64,000 bases of DNA from an uncultured Clostridium sp. (GTDB lineage: Bacteria > Bacillota > Clostridia > TANB77 > CAG-508): NCBI GenBank assembly GCA_900553685.1, contig USEI01000007.1, forward strand, positions 20,787 through 84,786, in the 5' to 3' direction. The notes beneath the pieces are model-generated. The model saw only the letters and a list, made by a program, of their open reading frames with translations. It had not been told where the DNA came from and did no database searches. Position numbers and translations under genes: made by a program. This document shows positions 25,630 to 36,400 of this stretch, piece by piece. Position 1 is the first letter of the stretch; every line of letters starts with the position of its first letter.

Positions 25630-26814
25630 TTAATTTGCTTTTGTACTAATTTTTTCTTGGACTTCATATATTATTTTTACTTTTAGTCCATCATCTTCTT
25701 TTTGTATTTCTACTTCTCTTTTTTTGTTTTTTTCATCATAATTTGAAAGTTTATATTCTTTTTCTAATTCTTCCTCTAGTTCTTTTATTATTTTATCTTT
25801 TAGTTCTTCCTCTGAATAAGTTTTTTGTACCATTTTAGTTTCAATATTTGTAATTTTTTTTATTTCTATCGGAATATAAAAATTAGAAAATAATTTTATT
25901 TTTTTACTTGCACTTATTGTATCATAATTTTCGAAATTTGAAACCCTTTTATATAAATTTATTTTAAAATTATTTATACAAATTTCGTTTTTTTGTTCTT
26001 CATTTCCAGTTTTTACTTTTTCATTTTGCACAAAGCTCTCTTTTTTCTCTTTTTCAAAATAAAATTTTCCATAAATATCAGCTTCTGCATGTACTGGTCT
26101 TGGATCACTTATTTCACTTTCCATTATTCCTTCTACTAATAAATCTCCTGCCTTTACTTCGTCTCCAACATTTACTCTTGCTGTGCCATTTTGTACAACC
26201 ATTTTCGATATTGTGGCATCTTTTGATGCTATTATATTGCAAACTTCATTTTTATCTATTATTTCTGGAGTTTCAATTCCTTCTTTTACTGTAATTATTA
26301 CATTAGTTCCTTTTACTGTTATTCCTACCCAAGATAAGTCATCTCTTTTTAATCTTATTTCATTACTTATTTTTTCTATATTTATGTTTGATTTTAGTTT
26401 ACCAATATCTATTCCATATTCTTTTGCTAAAAAAATAATCTCTTCTTTTGGTATATTTTCATTTCCAATAACTTCTATATTCCAAATAAATTTTGTTAAT
26501 GTAAAAATAAAAATTGCAATTACTAAAACAGCAACTGCAAATACCTTTCTTTTTCTATATTTGTTCATTACAAAAGGAAGTCCTGATTTTTTCTCTATTT
26601 TTATTTTGCATTTTGTTTTCTTTGCAATATGTCTAATTTCTTTAAAATCAGATTTTAAAATTTTCACTTTTAAATATGTATTGTTTTCCCTTTTAATATC
26701 TTGAAGAAAAATTTTTTTATTCATGCAAATGTTTATAAATCGTTCTATAAAAAATCCTTCTACTATTAAAGTAATATATCCAGAAAAGAACATGTAAATT
26801 ATTTTAATCAGCAT
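25630..26814 (-). CDS. yqfD: Sporulation protein YqfD
   Basis: 394-residue sporulation membrane protein (YqfD/SpoIV family) of unknown biochemical role. The cytoplasmic N-part with IRHIAKKTKCKIKIEKKSGL is followed by a TM segment (about 92-112), an FtsQ-like POTRA block (IEVIGNENIPKEEI) and an extracytoplasmic domain (DDLSWVGITVKGTNVIITVKE, the family signature). It lies 10 bases after yqfC, the conserved sporulation pair. Confidence 0.9.
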   Translation of the reverse strand: MLIKIIYMFFSGYITLIVEGFFIERFINICMNKKIFLQDIKRENNTYLKVKILKSDFKEIRHIAKKTKCKIKIEKKSGLPFVMNKYRKRKVFAVAVLVIAIFIFTLTKFIWNIEVIGNENIPKEEIIFLAKEYGIDIGKLKSNINIEKISNEIRLKRDDLSWVGITVKGTNVIITVKEGIETPEIIDKNEVCNIIASKDATISKMVVQNGTARVNVGDEVKAGDLLVEGIMESEISDPRPVHAEADIYGKFYFEKEKKESFVQNEKVKTGNEEQKNEICINNFKINLYKRVSNFENYDTISASKKIKLFSNFYIPIEIKKITNIETKMVQKTYSEEELKDKIIKELEEELEKEYKLSNYDEKNKKREVEIQKEDDGLKVKIIYEVQEKISTKAN

Positions 26815-26824
26815 TGGTTTCTCC

Positions 26825-27100
26825 TTAATTTACTTTTTTATTTTCAAAATCGATATTTTCTATTTTTCCACTTACTAAAATATCATCATCTGTCATTTGA
26901 TTTAATTTTAAATTAAAACCATTTATATTTATATTTCCTATTTCTGTACTTATTCTTGCAAAAAAATCTTCATATTCTAATATGCCTTTAAAATTTTCTA
27001 TTAAAATTTCATCAAAACCAGTTATAGTAATTTTTGGAACATTACTAATAACCTCCCTTGGAATTTCTAAAAACTTACTTACTTTACTATAATCTCTCAT
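26825..27100 (-). CDS. yqfC: Sporulation protein YqfC
   Basis: 91 residues with the YqfC pattern: LEIPREVISNVPKITITGFD, then IENFKGILEYEDFFARIST and a closing ILVSGKIENIDF. It is always paired with yqfD and is expressed in the mother cell in Bacillus. The unit begins after the terminator at 27107-27148. Confidence 0.88.
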   Translation of the reverse strand: MRDYSKVSKFLEIPREVISNVPKITITGFDEILIENFKGILEYEDFFARISTEIGNININGFNLKLNQMTDDDILVSGKIENIDFENKKVN

Positions 27101-27106
27101 AAATAA

Positions 27107-27148
27107 AAACCTCTCTTTTTAGATATATATTCTAAACTAGAGAGGTTT
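27107..27148 (-). terminator. Terminator between DUF4116 gene and yqfC
   Basis: AAACCTCTCT and AGAGAGGTTT form a perfect stem with a loop that itself can pair. TTTTATTT follows on the minus strand. Confidence 0.8.
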
Positions 27149-27167
27149 ATTCTTAAATTTTATTAAA

Positions 27168-27695
27168 TTATTCTAACATTTTTTTAATTTCTTCATCTTC
27201 TCTTAATTCTGGAGAAATGTATTCTAATACTTTTGCTTTTCCTTTAGAAACAGCCGCAATAGCAACATCTTTATCATGTCTTAATCTATAACTTGCATAT
27301 TTTAAAATTATAGGTTTATTAGTTACAGCAGAAATTACTACATCTTTATCATCTCTCAGTGCTTCACTTGCATAATATAAAACTTGTCCATCATTTTGTG
27401 AAGCTGCCAAAATTACATCTTTATCTCCTTTAAGTCTTTCACTTGCATAACAACATGTCCAACCAGCTTTATTTACAGCTTTTAAAATAACTTCTTTATC
27501 ATCTTTTAATCTATTACTTGCAAATTCTAATGCTCCACCACCTGCTTCCAAAGCATTCATAATAACATCTTTATCATCACGAATTTCTTCATTTGCCCAT
27601 TCAATCAAACTTGGAATTTCTTTTACTCTATTTAGAAAAAATTCTCTATCATTTGTTTTTTCTTTTGCTTCTATTACTTCTGGACTATCTGCCAT
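27168..27695 (-). CDS. DUF4116 repeat protein
   Basis: 175 residues made of about five helical repeats of roughly 24 residues, each with the DUF4116 pattern LEFASNRLKDDKEVILKAV (variants LYYASEALRDDKDVVISAV, LKYASYRLRHDKDVAIAAV). No TM or signal, so probably a cytoplasmic protein-interaction scaffold; the family has no assigned function. It lies 16 bases downstream of a SipW-type peptidase gene and closes that operon at a clear terminator. Confidence 0.85.
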   Translation of the reverse strand: MADSPEVIEAKEKTNDREFFLNRVKEIPSLIEWANEEIRDDKDVIMNALEAGGGALEFASNRLKDDKEVILKAVNKAGWTCCYASERLKGDKDVILAASQNDGQVLYYASEALRDDKDVVISAVTNKPIILKYASYRLRHDKDVAIAAVSKGKAKVLEYISPELREDEEIKKMLE

Positions 27696-27711
27696 TTAAA
27701 ATTCCTCCGTT

Positions 27712-28323
27712 TTAAAAATAAAAATTAGATTTTTTTTCATATTTTTCTCTTATTTTTTTTCTTTCTAGCTTTCTTTTTTTTACTCTTAAATCATAAAGAG
27801 TTACTAATATTAAAATTATCATGCAACTTGCAAAAAAATATTTATTTTTTAAAAGTGCAAACATATTTCCAAGATTCGGCATTACATATATAACTTTTCC
27901 GATTATATCTTCATACCTTACAACTTCTTCATCTACAGTTTCATTATTATCACCTTTTGTAATATACGAATTTTGTAAATCAGATAAAACTATTTTTTCT
28001 ATTCTATGTGTAACAATTTCTCCATTATCTTTTTTAAAAGTAATTATATTTCCTTCTCTAAATTCATCATTTGAATATCCTTTTTTTACTACTACTATAT
28101 CATTTACTTTAATTCTAGGACTCATACTTTCTGATACAACAGAGTATAAGCTTATATTAAAAAAACTAGGATTTTCCTTAGAATCTCCTAGTTCCCCAAA
28201 CATCAAAAATAAACTAAATAATATAGTTGGAATTAATATAATATATAAGATAATGTTTAAAAACTTTTTGATTTTCTGATTTCTTTTTATCCTTTTAGAT
28301 ATAACATCAGACTCATATCTCAT
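27712..28323 (-). CDS. SipW-type signal peptidase I
   Basis: 203-residue S26B peptidase (archaeal/ER type). TM near 25-47, catalytic Ser in SVVSESMSPRI, the VNDIVVVKKG strand, catalytic His in GEIVTHRIEK, and a C-terminal TM (about 157-178). The Ser-His pair, in place of Ser-Lys, marks the SipW class, which processes TasA/camelysin-type precursors. It is encoded with two unknown genes and DUF4116, 11 kb from the nearest TasA-like gene. Confidence 0.9.
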   Translation of the reverse strand: MRYESDVISKRIKRNQKIKKFLNIILYIILIPTILFSLFLMFGELGDSKENPSFFNISLYSVVSESMSPRIKVNDIVVVKKGYSNDEFREGNIITFKKDNGEIVTHRIEKIVLSDLQNSYITKGDNNETVDEEVVRYEDIIGKVIYVMPNLGNMFALLKNKYFFASCMIILILVTLYDLRVKKRKLERKKIREKYEKKSNFYF

Positions 28324-28338
28324 ATTTTATTTTCCTCA

Positions 28339-29946
28339 CTATTTTTTATTTATCATTGGTTTTACTTTTTCAACAAATTCAATATCTTCAATATTTAAGT
28401 CACTTTTTTGAATATTATGAAAATCAACGATTTTTTCAACATCCTCAATTAAATTATCTAAGTTTTCTTCTAAGTCTTCTTTTTCTAAATTAATATTTAA
28501 TATTTTGTACCTATTTGAAATAATTGATGTAATTTCTGGTTCTTCTGCAAGTTTAATGTTATTTAACATAACTTTATATGGCTGATTTATAAAATCAATT
28601 AATTCTTGAAGTTCTTCTTCAATATTTACATCATCATCTTCATAATGTTTTTTTATTAGATTATACGCATAAGTGTAAAAAGAAACTGCAATTTTAAACA
28701 TATATTTAATTGTGCAATTATCATCTACATATTCTGCTATCCTTGTATTAACAAGTTGTTCATCTAATTCTTCATATAATTTTTTTATTTCTTTTATCAT
28801 ATTATTTGATAAAACTGGAAATTCATAAATTTTTCTATCCATTTTCTTTTTAAATAATACAAATAAAGGATTTTTACTTAATCTTATTATTCTATTATGT
28901 TTCTTATTTTCTTTTATAAGTTCTTGTTCTTTTTTACGAAGTTCTTTACTCTTATTTTCATAAAGATTTTTAAAACTATCTTTATTTTTATATTTAACTT
29001 TTAAATCATCTATAATATATTTATATTTTATATATGCATTATATTCTATAAGAGTATTAAGAAGTTTTCCAAAATTATTATTAATTTCTTCTTGTTGTTT
29101 TTCATTTGCTTCATTATATTTTTTTGCAGATAGTCTATCATATAAAACTGTCATTTCTTTGTTATTAAAATCTTTTATTTTCCATTCACCTGAAACAAAT
29201 TTTTGCATAATGGATTTCGCATCTACTCTTTTTGTTTTTATTAATTCTTTATTAAGTTCAAAATATTTTTTAACTAAACCATTTTTGTCTAATCCTTTAG
29301 AAGCTAAAACTCTATCATTTCTTTCTTTTAGTTCTCTTTCGATTTTTTTTGAATTAATAAAATATAAATATCTCATATTTAATTCTATATGAGTAACTAT
29401 ATCTGGACATTTCCAGTATACTGTTTCAAAAGTTTTTTTAAGAGTTTCTGAAGAAATATCTCCATTATTATATTCACTGAAAAATGACTTCATATATTCA
29501 TTTGTTGGCTGACTATAATTAAAATCATCTGATGAAAGTTCTATTCCATAATCTTTAAATTTTTCAACAAATAATTTTATATTTTCATTAACTAGATTTA
29601 AATCTCCCTCAAAAAAACAACTTAAACTGTGAGTTATTCTATCAAAGCCAAGTTTTTCATAAGGTGTATTTAATTCATTAAATAACTCAATATCACTCAA
29701 ATCTTTAATACTTGCATTTAACTCATTAATTTTAGGATTTTCTTCGACAGATATGAATTTTTCATATCTATTACAAATTTCTGTCCATATCACTTTTTTT
29801 ATTTGTTCTGCCTTTTCTTCTAATTCTTGAACTTTTTCGATATATTTACTTTTGTTTTTCTTATTATTTACTGGCAAAACACTTAAAACTTCTTTATTAC
29901 TTAAAACATATTTTTCAAATTCTTCTAATATATCTACTTCGTTCAT
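28339..29946 (-). CDS. Unknown large helical protein, 535 aa
   Basis: No family recognised. It is highly charged (Lys/Glu), almost wholly helical, with coiled-coil-like stretches (KYIEKVQELEEKAEQIKKV, SKELRKKEQELIKENKKH) and no TM or signal. Its ATG overlaps the stop of the 40-aa gene upstream (TAATG), which implies translational coupling. It lies 15 bases before the SipW-type gene. It may be a cytosolic structural or scaffold protein. Confidence 0.6.
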   Translation of the reverse strand: MNEVDILEEFEKYVLSNKEVLSVLPVNNKKNKSKYIEKVQELEEKAEQIKKVIWTEICNRYEKFISVEENPKINELNASIKDLSDIELFNELNTPYEKLGFDRITHSLSCFFEGDLNLVNENIKLFVEKFKDYGIELSSDDFNYSQPTNEYMKSFFSEYNNGDISSETLKKTFETVYWKCPDIVTHIELNMRYLYFINSKKIERELKERNDRVLASKGLDKNGLVKKYFELNKELIKTKRVDAKSIMQKFVSGEWKIKDFNNKEMTVLYDRLSAKKYNEANEKQQEEINNNFGKLLNTLIEYNAYIKYKYIIDDLKVKYKNKDSFKNLYENKSKELRKKEQELIKENKKHNRIIRLSKNPLFVLFKKKMDRKIYEFPVLSNNMIKEIKKLYEELDEQLVNTRIAEYVDDNCTIKYMFKIAVSFYTYAYNLIKKHYEDDDVNIEEELQELIDFINQPYKVMLNNIKLAEEPEITSIISNRYKILNINLEKEDLEENLDNLIEDVEKIVDFHNIQKSDLNIEDIEFVEKVKPMINKK

Positions 29947-30068
29947 TATTCTTCATTACCTTTCTCTTTCTTTTCTTTTGCTAAAAAAGTTATATATTCT
30001 TCACATTTTTTATATAACTCTAATAATTTTTCATTACTCAATTTAGATAATTCCAAACCTTTTTCCAT
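29946..30068 (-). CDS. Small coupled ORF, 40 aa
   Basis: ATG at 30068 behind AAAGGA at a 9-base spacing. The product begins MEKGLELSKLSNEKLLELYK and is an acidic/basic amphipathic helix. Its TAA overlaps the ATG of the 535-aa gene. The good ribosome site and the overlap support a real leader gene. Function unknown. Confidence 0.55.
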   Translation of the reverse strand: MEKGLELSKLSNEKLLELYKKCEEYITFLAKEKKEKGNEE

Positions 30069-30234
30069 TGTTTAAATTCCTTTCAAGAACCTTTTAATTA
30101 ACTATTAATATTATATATTAATTTAAAATTCAAGTACATAGTTTTTATATTTCATTTTGATTACAATTTCAAATCATTTCGTTAATATTTAAGAATAATT
30201 TTTAGTCAAAACCTTTTTATATTTTATAATAAAA

Positions 30235-30393
30235 TTCCTATTAAAGAACAAAAGTGAACATTATGATAATTGTAAAATGAAAAGTTTTATACAAATGTCC
30301 ACGTCTTTGTTCTGGTGACAAATTTTATTTCATAAAATTTGTGTACAACTTTTGGCAAATCCTTTATACAATAGGAAATTCAAAGAACTTTCC
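30235..30393. ncRNA. Candidate structured RNA or folded intergenic element
   Basis: The region holds nested pairings. TTCCTATT (30235-30242) pairs with AATAGGAA (30370-30377). A long imperfect hairpin has arms 30246-30262 and 30294-30312. A perfect 11-bp hairpin lies at 30318-30342, and AGGAAA/TTTCCT at its 3' end can compete with the outer stem. No open frame crosses it. It does not match a riboswitch class I know. It could be an sRNA, a leader of the 40-aa gene's operon, or a decayed MITE-like element. Confidence 0.35.
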
Positions 30394-30401
30394 TAATTAT
30401 A

Positions 30402-30450
30402 TAAAAAACCTCAACTTGCTATAACTTTAGTTTAACAAATTGAGGATTTT
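30402..30450 (-). terminator. Terminator of the giant adhesin gene
   Basis: Minus strand: CCTCAATTTG pairs with CAAGTTGAGG across 17 bases, followed by TTTTTTAT. Confidence 0.8.
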
Positions 30451-30463
30451 TATTTCAATATTG

Positions 30464-33400
30464 TTACTTTATGATTATATACGAATATGTTTCTCCAATA
30501 TGTTCATATTCAATAGCTTGATATTCTTCTTGTATTATATTTCCATCTTCATCTTCAACAGGTCTTGTTTTTGTAACTATATTTTCATCATATAAAGTAA
30601 ATACTAATTTATAAGTTCCTGTTTTTAGATTTTGTTTTAGTGTATAATTAATATCAAAATTTACTGGCGTATCTGGATTTGATACTTCTGCATTTATTTG
30701 ATCACTATTTAATATCACATATTCTAGAGGTATATTTTCAGAATCAAGAAGTGTTAATTCTTCATTTACATACTCTTTTAAATCTACCTGTGTATAAGAC
30801 ATATCATATACATCATCATAATTTCTTCTGTATAAAGATACTGTTATATGTGGATCTGTTAAACCAGAAACATATTCCAAATCAATATTCAAATTATTAT
30901 TACCTTCTGAAATATAACCTGTATCTTTTTCTAAAGTATAACCAGTTGCTTTATCAATAATTACTTGTTCTTCTGGTAATGTTGATTTTAATCCATAAAT
31001 ATCATTTATAATTTGTAAATCAACAGTATCTGAAGCTGATGCTTCAATTCCATAGTATATACCATCTGCAGATCCAAAGCTTTCAACTAAAATGTAATAA
31101 TCTCCTGAAGCAAGTGTACTATTTTCTGTATTTATTGAGATTGAAGAAGTAGCATTTGAAACTTTTTCTGCAATCTTAATTCTTGTTGTTCCATCTGTTC
31201 TAGGATAATATTTTTCACCATTTAATTCAAAATATGTACCAAGTAAACTTGAACCTGTTATAACTTGATTTGTATCTTTATCAAAGAATGTTATTTTAAT
31301 ACCTAATTTTTTATCAAAATAATTTGTATCATAAATTCTAACAGAATTTATAACTGTAACATCAAAGTTTGTCTTTATATTCAAAGTTGCATCATTTCCT
31401 AAATAAATCTTTGTTTTATTTAAACTTGCATCAATATCTATTTTAGATTCTGTATCCCAAATACCAAACGTTGTTGAATCTATTTGGTCATCCAATAATC
31501 CAAACAGAACTTCACTTCTATCAGCTTCTACATCCGCTCTTAAGAAAATTCTAAAATGCTGATTTGATGTTACCATCTTATTAGGGTCAGTTATAGTTCC
31601 AAAATCTGCACCTTCAAAATTAACAATAAATATAAAACACTCATATTCATAATCCAAATCAGGTTTATAGTATTTCTCTCTCATTACTTTTTCATCATAA
31701 TACTGATTTGTACTACCCATTGCTAAAAATTCTGAAAATCTGTATTCTACCTTTCCATTTCTTACATCATCTTCTGTTACAGTATAATAGTAATATTCAG
31801 GTTTAGCATTATCATATTTATCAATCATTGTTATTGTTGTATTTGCTGGGAATACATATTCTGTATTTATTACTCTATAAGAATCTTCATAGAAATTCTT
31901 AACTTGTTCATTTTGTTTAAAGTTTGGTTCAGCAAGTTCAAAATAAGCTGAAAAACTACTATCTGTTGTTACATTTGTTTCTGTACTTGTAAATAAGTCA
32001 TATTGTGTTCCAGGAGTTATTGCTCCATTATATCCAAAGTCATCATATACAGAAGTTCCAAGTGAAATATCTATAATAACTGTTGCTCTTCCTTGATTTA
32101 AAGAATCTTTCCAATATGCTAAATCCATTGTTATTGTGTAATATCCAAGTTCTTTTTCTTCTGTTATATTATTTGAATGGTAAAGATAGAAACTTAGTGA
32201 TGGTGTTGTTGACGAATTTTCTATTGTATAAACTTCATCTCCGCTATAACTTGCAACATTTCCATCTGGATCTGAATAGAAATCACTTCCACCATTCATA
32301 CTCCATCCACTATTACCTGTCTTCATTCCCAATCCAAAATTATTATTTGCTGCATCTTGGTCAGGATTTATGTTTGGTATAGTATTCTTATCATATAAAC
32401 CAACACCTTCTGCTAAACTTGAATCAACACTATGTATTGTTAAGGTTGCATTAGGGAAAGAAAGTCCAAGTAAGCTTAATTCTTTTGTTCCTAGTGTTGA
32501 GAATTTTGATGCCATAAGACCTAAAGTATAATAGTAAACCTCAACATCTGGACCTGCATACCACATATAATAAATATCGTTTTCAGGTGTTGGAGTAATA
32601 TAATTACAGTAAGAAACTCCACTATAGTTTTCTTCTGTTAGTACATCTCCACCACTTAACTCAACATCAAGTTTTTCAAAGTTAGTATAGAAACCATCAA
32701 CTTGTATATCTTGCTCTGGATTTTTCTGGTGCATACCAACTACATAACAACGTGTAAAATCTCTTTCATTCCAATTGATTTGATTTCCTAAAGTATAATC
32801 TTTATCATACATACCGGTATAAATATCAGAATCTCCACCATCGCCACCTGCTGCATTTTTATAAATTCCAAAGAAAGTCATTCCTTTTACTTCACCATAA
32901 GATTCAAGGTTTTCAGATGGAGAAATATTTAAATTTATACCAGAATACATGTAAATTCTATTATCTACATTTTTATCTATTCCTAAGTTCTCTATTTTTT
33001 CTACATCTCCAACTTTTTCATTTGAACTATTATAAACCGCACCAGCTTGCATGTAATATTCTATATTTCCATCTCTATCAAAAACTTTATCTCCCTTGGC
33101 ATCATAAGTTTTTCCATCTGTTGTATAAATTCTATTATTTACTGTTACTTGTGCATACTCTTCTTTTCCATCTTCACCAACCATGCTATAGAAGTTTTCT
33201 AAAAGGTTTGCACCATTTCTTAAAAACATTGCTGAATTATTTTTTAATGTTAAAGTAGAAATTCTATTTAATGTGAAATATGTGCTAGCATGAACACTAG
33301 TACTATCTGTTGTACCACTTAATGTAATATTTGCATTATCTAGTAATACTTTTGAAGCCCTTTGTATTGAAACTCCTTTTTTAGGATTATCTAATGTTCC

Positions 33401-36400
33401 ATAATTTCTTATATTAATATCACCATTAGTTTTAGCACTTGAAGCATTACCAGAACCAAATATACTTCCACCAATATTAATATCGTCTTCTGCATAATTT
33501 TTTCCATCTATATTAATTAATATTGTACCTGTAACACTAATAGAATCATAGTCGAAATCTTTTGATGGATCCATAGATTCACCACCACCAAAAACTGTAT
33601 TTCCTATATCTATTTTTCCTTGTTTATAACCTTTGTCTGTTCCATAATATTGATTTATTGCCTCTAGTCCTATATTTACTATTGTATTACCATTTATTAC
33701 TGAAGAATTTGCTCCACCATAAGCATTTTCTCCTATTATAGCTCCTGCTATATCAACAATTCCTAGAGAAGTATCTGCTCCTGTTGGTCCTGTTTCTGCA
33801 GCATTTCCACCACCAAATATACTTTTGCCTATATTAGTAGTTCCTTCTGCTAAAATGTATGAATTTCCTCTTACTACTGCATTTGCACCATTTCCTGCAG
33901 CATAAGCATTTCCTGTAATTGTACTTGAATCCATATAAACATTTGTATTTCCTGTTACAGAACCATTATCTCCTCCACCATATATGTCATTTCCTACAAC
34001 ACTATTTGTGATATCAAAATTCGTATTTCCTTCTACAATTGCAGTTATACCTTGTCCACCACCAAATGCATTTCCTTTTATTTCTACATTATTTCTAATT
34101 ATAGTATTGGTATTTGTTCCTATTTTTCCTGGTATTGTTCCTGCTGTTTCTATTGTGGCAGCACCATTACCGCCACCATATACGTTTTGATTAATTATAG
34201 AATCATCTATTAAAACATTAGTTTCTTCAATTACTTCTCCTTGGTCACCACCACCATAAACATTATTAGTAGTAGAATTTCCTTGTATTGTTACTTGAGT
34301 TCCATTAACATTTGCAGCTTTTCCACCGCCAAACACATTTCCTGCAACATTTGATGTATCAATAATTACCACAGTATTTCCAGTTACTGCTCCTTTATTA
34401 CCTCCACCATATACTGTATCAGTAATAGAAGAATTTAATGCACTCACAGCTGTTGTTGTTCCTATTTTTCCTTCATTACCTCCACCATATACTGTATTTA
34501 CAGTTGATGAATCTGTTATACTTATACTTGTATTATTTTCAACATCTGCTCTATTACCACCACCATAGATAGTTCCATTAACATTTGCAGAAATAACATT
34601 TATTAAAGCTTTTCCATTTACTTTACCTTGGTCTCCGCCACCATAAACATTTTGATTTACTGTTGTTTTTATATCTCCATTTGGTACAAGATTTATATTT
34701 GTATCGCCTTGCACGATAGCATCAACACCTTGTCCACCGCCATATACATCATTTGCAGTAGAACCTTCAACATATACATCTGTTTCTCCATTAATAGCAG
34801 CAGAACATCCTCCACCATATAGAGTTCCAATATTTGATGAATTCATAATATCAACATTTGTATTACCACTTACAATACCTAAGTTTCCACCACCAAATAT
34901 TGTAGCAATATTAGATTTATCTATTGTAACATTAGTATCTCTTCCAACTTCTGCATTATTTCCTCCACCATAAACTGTTCCATTTACAGCTGAAGAAATT
35001 ATATTAACATTTGTATAGCCATTAACAGGTCCGCTATCTCCTCCACCAAATGCATTTCCTGTAATTGTTGTTAAAGGATTTACTGCAGTTCCTGTTTGTT
35101 CATCTATACTTGTTATATTAACATTTGTATCACCTGTTACATTGGTGTTTTGACCATATCCTCCACCATATACATTTCCTATAGTAGCACCATCACTACA
35201 ATATACAAATGTTTCTGAAAGTTCTCCAGAAGAATTTGAGCCACCATATAAATTATCTACTTTAGCTCCTTTTGCATAAATGGCTCTTGGAAGATTTGTA
35301 TTATTTCCATCTATTCCTGCATTATTTCCACCATTAAATGCATTTCCAACTACTGCATTTTTATATAAATAAACATATACATTATTAGAATCTGTTGTAA
35401 TTTGTGATTGGTTTCCTCCACCATATACTTCATTAATAGTTGTAGAATAATTTTCTCCTATTTTTACAAGTATATTTCCGTCTATTGTACCATTTATATT
35501 ACATCCACCAAATGCTTTTGCAGATGAATAACTTCCACCATCAACAGTTACAGTTACATTTCCACCGTTTTGAGCAGCAGTTCTATTATCACCTTTACCG
35601 CCACCATAGATGTTACCTGCAATAGTTATAGATTTATCATCTGAATACCTATCTTCTATAGTCACTGTTGAATCATTATTTACAACTCCTAGAGCACTTC
35701 CTCCATATATGTTTCCTTTTATATTAATATTGCTATCTTTTTCAGCTATACTTAAAGTTGTATATTCACTTACAGTAGTATCTTGACCTTTTCCACCGGA
35801 AAAAATAGCATCTCCATCATCTCCAGTATTTGTTCCTATTATTCCTCCTGTAATTTTAATTCTAGAAAATTCTTGAATCTCTCCAGACGTATTTGGTCCA
35901 CCATATATTGTTCCTTTTACTTCTCCACCTTTCATATCTATAGAAATTGAACCATTTACACCATTTCTATTTCCACCAGCATATACATCTTCACCTATAG
36001 TTCCACCTATAATCTCTATATTTGAAAGTGTTGGTTCGTCGTCAGGCTCTGGCTCTGGATCTGGTTCTTCTTTTTTTATCGCGTTTAAATACAAATTTGC
36101 TCTATTAGTACTTGTACTAATACTCCAGCCATTATTATAGATTAAATAGTATGATCTAGTAAAAATATAACCTGCTTCGAAATAAATTCTTACTGTTGAA
36201 CCATTATTTTGTATTTGGAATGAATTTTCTCTTTGTGTACTCATAGTTAAGCTATACGTTTGATTCCAGCCACCTGAAGACTCATAACTTAAATAATTGC
36301 CTGTTGCTTTATTTCTTATATAGTATTCATCTCCACTCTGTTCTAAAATCCATTTACTATTATCAGAAAGATTTTCTAATCCATTAAAAGTAGAATTTGA

